64,000 bases of DNA from Argopecten irradians (Eukaryota; Mollusca; Bivalvia; Pectinida; Pectinidae), in the NCBI RefSeq assembly GCF_041381155.1, contig NC_091137.1, positions 19,885,655 through 19,949,654 of the forward strand, read 5' to 3'. Under the pieces are notes generated by a model. The model was not told the DNA's origin. It was given only the letters and a program-made list of their open reading frames with translations, and did no database searches. Both the position numbers and the translations under genes were made by a program. Below are positions 59,501-64,000 of the stretch, piece by piece (the first letter of the stretch is position 1; the number at the start of each line of letters is the position of its first letter).

Positions 59501-62500
59501 ACTATTGCGATTTGGCTGAAACTTACATGAAATGATCCTGATATGGTCCGGACATTTCATTCCATTGATCAATATTTCTTAAATTTTTTATTTTCTGAAA
59601 TATATAATTAAAGAATTTCATTACATTAAAAAATGTTTTATTGAAGAATTAGAAATACAGAAACAATATAGGCCAAATCTTATGCGCATCAGCACTACTT
59701 GCAGAAGTCAGTGTTCCAGTGTATTTATCCTTGTGCGACAACCAACTGCGTTTAAAGAAGTGTAAATGATTTCCCAGTTGGTAAAGTTATATACATTGTA
59801 GTAAAGAAAAAAACGGAATGTAAATTATATAATAAAAACAAGAATGTATACGAGTCCTTGACTTTAGGGACAACTCAGCCTAAGGATGCATTGAAATGTG
59901 CATATATACGAAACAAACCAATACTAATTAATAAAAAATATAATGAAACAACACATGGTAATGCTTCATGGAATGAAGATGAACAGCATAGGTCTGCCAA
60001 ACATGATAATATTTGTAATAAATCAATCATACTTTCATTCATTGTTAAGTTTATAATGGTCAATCAGTGAGGAAATATGGTCAATCAGTGAAATGTATTT
60101 GTGAAATTGTCTTGTCCAAATTTAAATTTCATTTTCTTCTTCTTTTGTTTAGCTGGTGGTACCAACAAGTCGATCGTGCTGGAGTTTAGGAAGATGGATA
60201 CAGAGTGTTCCTATGACTTCCTGTTTATATTTGACGGCCATTCATACAACAGTAAACTGTTAGCCAGTGTCAGCGGTAACACCGATCCAGAACCTATAGT
60301 AGCACGCTCAGGATTTGTAAGTATGATTATCTCATCTCTGAACAATATGCAGTCAAACCTGCCTTAGCGATCACTTCTGTAAAAAGACCACCTGCTTAAT
60401 TAATAAGACCACTTTCTCAACGGTCAATATTTATAAAAAAAATTCCCTGTATATGAAGCGGGTATATAGAAACTGGTAAAGTCTGATAAGACTTAACATA
60501 GACTGTCCCTTCTGTGACGTCATACGTTTGTAACGTCGCTATCCAGATCCTCGCAAACATATTTTATTTCTCTGTACCCATATAGATTCTATTATAACTC
60601 GCTTCTGACATCGGCATTTGAGCAAATATCTTGTCCAGAACCTTTCCAAATGTTTACTTGAAGTGTAGGTGTGGCAATCGGTAAATATAGTATAATTTTG
60701 AAGATTCATGCATGAAGTAAAACCCAAGAATCATAATTGTCGCTAAACAATCAGATGGAATACACATGGATTTACGGGGACCCAAAATGAAAAATTCAAG
60801 TCAGTAGACTCTAGTTACAAATGGATGACCAATATCATTATGATTGTATAGGTCTACCTATCTTTTTGCAGAATACCGGTAGAAATAAATTTACTCAGTA
60901 TAATTATGGATGCCGAAGGAAGTTAGTGGTGTTTTGAATGGAAACATTTGAGTATGATACCGGTATACTAATTTTCGTCGCGAAATGGGCAAACAAAATA
61001 TGGAATTAAAAATTGCTGGAAAATATTTTCATTTTATTTTTTGTTAAAATCTTTACTTATAATTTGAAAGATGCTATAGCGGAAAATAGTCCATTTTAAT
61101 ACAGTATCACACAGAGCAAAATATTTGTCTCGGAAAAAGCTGATATATTTCCTGCTGAATTAGCTCTTTTTGAAAGTTTATGAATGTACAAATATGTAGC
61201 TTGCAAACTGGTTTGTTATATCTTATATCATAAATAAATATACAGGTAATCATCAAGATATTATTGTGTTATCTTGTATGCTCCAATAATGTAATAGATA
61301 TATAAAACTAACAAGGGTAAATCAATAACATAAAGCGTTGAAAAGTGCAATGGATTCGCCTATTTTCAATGTTTTCAGGCCAAAATTTCAGGGGTATTAT
61401 AGAAAGAAAATCGGTCATATTTTGAAAAATATTGCGGTTAGGTATACTTTTTATTGGCTTTTCTTATTGCAAATAAGCAAATCTACATCGAAATTCTAAA
61501 AAATCTTTTAAGAAAAATTTTAGAAAAAAAGAAAACATGACTATTTTGATGCAATGTTTTACTAAAATTGGGTCCGGATTTAATTTTAAAATAACGATAT
61601 TTTGTTTTATTGTGGAAAACCCAACTTATTGGATATAGTTATGAATTCTATATCACCTATTGAAGGTATGAACATGTTACAGGCATATTATTTATATGTT
61701 AAGTTATGTTACAGGGAGGAAAATATTATTTATATAAAAATCCTTAAAATCCGGAATATTAATTAGTCATTGGTACATATCTTTAAGCAACCCTGGAAGA
61801 AAAATGAACCTGGTGACATTGATTTTTATGTAGTTTTTGTGATCAGGGTTTTCCTGAAATCAAAATATCAAAAAATGAACAAAATCCTTGAGAGGAAACT
61901 AGAAGGAAAGGTCTATAGCTACCTTAACTCAAAGTAAACATATACTATTGATGAACATGTACAGTTGTCATGATTAACCTGCATATATATAAATACGTAT
62001 ATTACTTATGTAGATTTCCTTGATAATTTCTCATTGGAAAGAAAGACAAAAAATAAAAAAGAATAACCTTGCGTTCTCTTTACTTCAACTTCAATTATGA
62101 CATGATAAAGCAATTGGAAATTCAAATGAAAATTGAAAAATATACAATACACATAACAATTTCCTGACCTGAGGTCATGATCATTGGACACAAATTAAAG
62201 TTTACAGCTTCTACTGAATATACAATTCACCTATCACCAATTCACAAAAAGTACCTATTGTTGAATCAAGTTTGCTGTTGTATTTTGCAGATGCTGATTT
62301 ATCTGTTTACGGACCGGAACTATAATCGGGATGGTTTTCTGGCTGACTATAAGATACAGGACTGTGCCTTCAACTGTCATGGCCGTGGCTCCTGTGTGAA
62401 CAATAGATGCCACTGTAACAGTTACTACAAGGGTGTAGACTGTGAGCTCCGCATCTGTCCCAACTCATGTGGTTTTGGTGACTGTAAAACTATCGGAGGG

Positions 62501-63458
62501 AAGAAGATCTGTAAATGTAACGGCGGGGTGATGGGTGAAGGCTGTGACCTGCCGATCCACGGACGTAACGGTACAGGCATGTGGTACAGATTGGCTCCAT
62601 CGATGGAGACTTTCACCCCAAGGACATCACACGCGGGCGTGTTTGTACGTGAGGAGGAGTGTCTCTATGTCTATGGTGGTTATACATTAAACGATGTCCT
62701 GGGCGATTTGTTACGATTCTGTGTTCGCAATAGTCAGTGGGAGGCAGTTGAGCCTAATGATGAAAATGATTTTTGGCCATTGGCTCGTAAGGAGCATAGA
62801 ATGGTGAAATACAAAGATGGATTTTATGTGTTTGGAGGCATGCATTCTGATGGATCTCATTGTAATGAATTGTTGTTTTATAACCTTACATCTCAGACAT
62901 GGACACAGAAAGCTCAAAACAGTTCAGTACAACCTCATAGGCTTACTGGACACTCACTAACATTAGTCAATGACTGGCTTTATGTAATAGGTGGGAAAAT
63001 GGAGCATGGTTTATTCTCCTCATCTATTTATAGATACAATCTAAACAGTACAGAGGACCAATGGGAGGAGGTGTACTTAAAAGGAGGTCGTCCAGTACAA
63101 CAGCTACTTGTTGGACACACCGCCGTTTATCATAAGGAATCACGCTCGATCATTGTGTTCGGTGGATATTCTGCATTACAGGCTCGGTTTGCTAAACTCT
63201 CTAGTCGATTGTTTATGTTAAATGTGGAGACACTATATTGGGGGGAGGTAGAGTACCCAGCGAAACAGCAGGTGTATTCTCCCGACAGCATACAGCGGGC
63301 ATATCACTCGGCCTCTATCATGGGTAATTACATGGTTATCTACGGAGGCAATGTTCACATGCACAACTCTATAGAGACCTGCTACGATCACAAGATTCAT
63401 TTGTACCACCTGGGCTGTCACCAGTGGATCAAGCACCCAGGAGTCCACTCACACTCAG
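53542..63458 (+). CDS. ATRN: Attractin-like protein, first three coding exons (3' part outside the window)
   Basis: A secreted or type I membrane adhesion protein of the attractin/attractin-like family. Exons: 53542-53734, 60153-60316, 62291-63458 (phases 1 and 0, then leaving in phase 1 at CACTCAG|GTATAT). Met 53542 opens a signal peptide (WTFLILANIFVIIRC). Then come a CUB domain (GTVASGVGSEGTYTNFSRC..CEWLIDG, CSYDFLFIFDGHSY, MLIYLFTDRNYNRDGF), two EGF-like modules (CHGRGSCVNNRCHCNSYYKG; CPNSCGFGDCK..CKCNGG) and kelch repeats (VYGGYTLNDVLGDLLRF, YVFGGMHSDGSHCNELLFY, YVIGGKME, IVFGGYSALQ, VIYGGNVHMHNS). This order matches attractin, whose C-type lectin, PSI and laminin-EGF modules and membrane segment would follow. 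EGF modules and kelch repeats share one 1,168-bp exon. The first intron is 6.4 kb and full of transposons. Attractin versus attractin-like-1 cannot be settled from this half. Confidence 0.92.
53954..54928. mobile_element. TA-flanked non-autonomous transposon (mariner-like), attractin intron 1
   Basis: A perfect 25-bp inverted repeat begins CTGGGTCGCGACCAGTTACC (53954-53978) and is mirrored at 54904-54928. Each end touches TA (53952-53953, 54929-54930), the Tc1/mariner target. The end contains its own palindrome GGTCGCGACC. Related sub-terminal motifs recur inside (CACGGTAACTGGTCC near 54707). There is no transposase frame in the 975-bp element. Confidence 0.85.
55301..55390. repeat. Long hairpin in attractin intron 1
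   Basis: GGACAACAGATGATTTGTTG.. (55301-55322) and its complement with one mismatch (55369-55390) enclose a GC-rich loop with CTCGGCCTTCGGCCTCGGG. Probably a fragment of a dispersed inverted-repeat element. Confidence 0.65.
56121..57156. mobile_element. hAT-like non-autonomous element with perfect 8-bp duplication
   Basis: The ends TAGGGCTGT and ACAGCCCTA are inverted. GTAAAAGA flanks exactly on both sides (56113-56120 and 57157-57164). Both are hAT features. Sub-terminal repeats of ATTCG/ACTCGAG type lie at the left and TGAATCGTGGATCGGAT at the right. No transposase frame in 1,036 bp. Confidence 0.85.
57278..57345. repeat. Pearl/Helentron-type head fragment
   Basis: TAGCCTACTATC..GATGGTGGGCTA forms a hairpin (57278-57305) followed by CGTCCGTGGTCCGTCCGTCC, the same head design (hairpin then CCGTCC tract) as the elements at 9566 and 58961 but with a different hairpin. 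The body is missing. Confidence 0.5.
57521..57635. repeat. Exact tandem duplication, 57-bp unit
   Basis: Two identical copies of a unit containing ATCTAAGGGACTTTCATTGG lie head to tail. The identity points to a recent duplication or an assembly artefact. Confidence 0.85.
58961..59555. mobile_element. Pearl-type element, short copy (4 units of about 145 bp)
   Basis: The head TCATTTGACCCAAAGGGTC..GGATGACC and CGTAAACTTTTCA match the head at 9566. They lead into four units, each starting AACTTCTT (59039 as AACTTCAAG, then 59181, 59326, 59483) with spacing 142, 145 and 157. The unit body differs (AGCTGAAACTTGC, CCAAGATGGCC) from the large array. No tail is seen, so it is truncated at the right. 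It lies in attractin intron 1. Confidence 0.75.
60317..62290. other. Attractin intron 2, no repeat recognised
   Basis: AT-rich sequence between the second and third coding exons; no frame or element is recognised. It ends in a TTTTGCAG acceptor. Confidence 0.5.
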
Positions 63459-64000
63459 GTATATAGATGTGTTGTAAACTGGTGCAATTATTAGCAGTCA
63501 AACATATGATGTATGGACATATGAGCTTTTGTACACAAGGGAGACAATAAAATCTGTCAAGTGTAATTATGACTTTTGTACACAAGGGAGACAATAAAAT
63601 CTGTCAAGTGTAATTATGACCTTTATATAAGGGAGACAATCAAATTAAATCTGTCACTTGTAACTTTTATTAAAAGTGACAGATTTGGTGATTTGCTAAA
63701 ATCTAAAAATTCACTGATAAATAATCCTAAAGCCCGCCACTTGTTTTTACACTCGCGTGTTGTTCTCAGCATTTCATTTGAAAGTTAGATTAATCACACA
63801 GCGCATGTGTGAAGACACACTTACATGAAACTCCAGTCACCAAATGGAATGCAGCCATTATGACTTTCTTCATACAGGGGAGATAATTAAAAAGAAAATG
63901 AAATCAGAAAAGGGAAATGTGCAAATGAATTGGCAGGCTTGATTGTAAAATCTAGTGGAAAAAAGTAATAACACTTGACTTTGTGGATTAATCCTTTCCA
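63459..64000. other. Start of attractin intron 3 with tandem repeat
   Basis: Two and a half copies of a roughly 49-bp unit (CTTTTGTACACAAGGGAGAC..AATAAAATCTGTCAAGTG) lie at about 63523-63650. They are followed by a hairpin AAATCTGTCACTT/AAGTGACAGATTT (63647-63686). No further exon is seen before the window ends. Confidence 0.6.

Overview
The window looks like nuclear DNA of a marine bivalve mollusc, possibly a scallop or oyster relative. It is AT-rich, its genes are split into many small exons with GT..AG junctions, and it carries repeat heads (GACCCAAAGGGTCAGGATGACC-like, then CCGTCC-rich) that I associate with bivalve Pearl-type elements. The taxon is inferred from gene structure and repeats, not from a search.

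Layout. At 0.8-2.6 kb are the last two exons of an unrecognised nuclear-looking protein (+). At 3.9-18.4 kb is a complete 15-exon gene (-) for a nose-resistant-to-fluoxetine (NRF-6) type membrane acyltransferase. Its fifth intron holds a 5.1-kb element made of 34 units of about 145 bp, bounded by a perfect 23-bp direct repeat. Head-to-head with it, at 19.9-29.6 kb (+), is a complete 10-exon N-acetylneuraminate (sialic acid) lyase gene, with catalytic Tyr and Lys intact. At 30.6-31.5 kb (-) is an intronless 290-codon gene I do not recognise. From 31.5 to 44.0 kb I see no convincing gene. At 44.0-46.8 kb is a 5'-truncated LINE flanked by an 11-bp target duplication. At 47.1-50.8 kb is a large inverted-repeat (foldback) element. 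At 53.5 kb to the right edge (+) is the 5' part of an attractin-like gene (signal peptide, CUB, EGF-like, kelch), which continues past the window.

The introns and spacers are full of non-autonomous DNA transposons with recognisable ends: two hAT-like elements with 8-bp duplications, three TTAA-flanked elements, a TA-flanked mariner-like element, a perfect hairpin with 9-bp direct repeats, tRNA-like SINE heads, and a second, shorter member of the 145-bp-array family.

The genes do not form an obvious pathway. The lyase is a cytosolic sugar-catabolic enzyme, the NRF-6 protein is a multi-pass membrane protein, and the attractin-like protein is a secreted or surface adhesion protein. The most unusual structure is the 34-unit array: every unit carries a tight cluster of nuclear-receptor-type half-sites (AGGTCA), giving well over 100 inside one intron.
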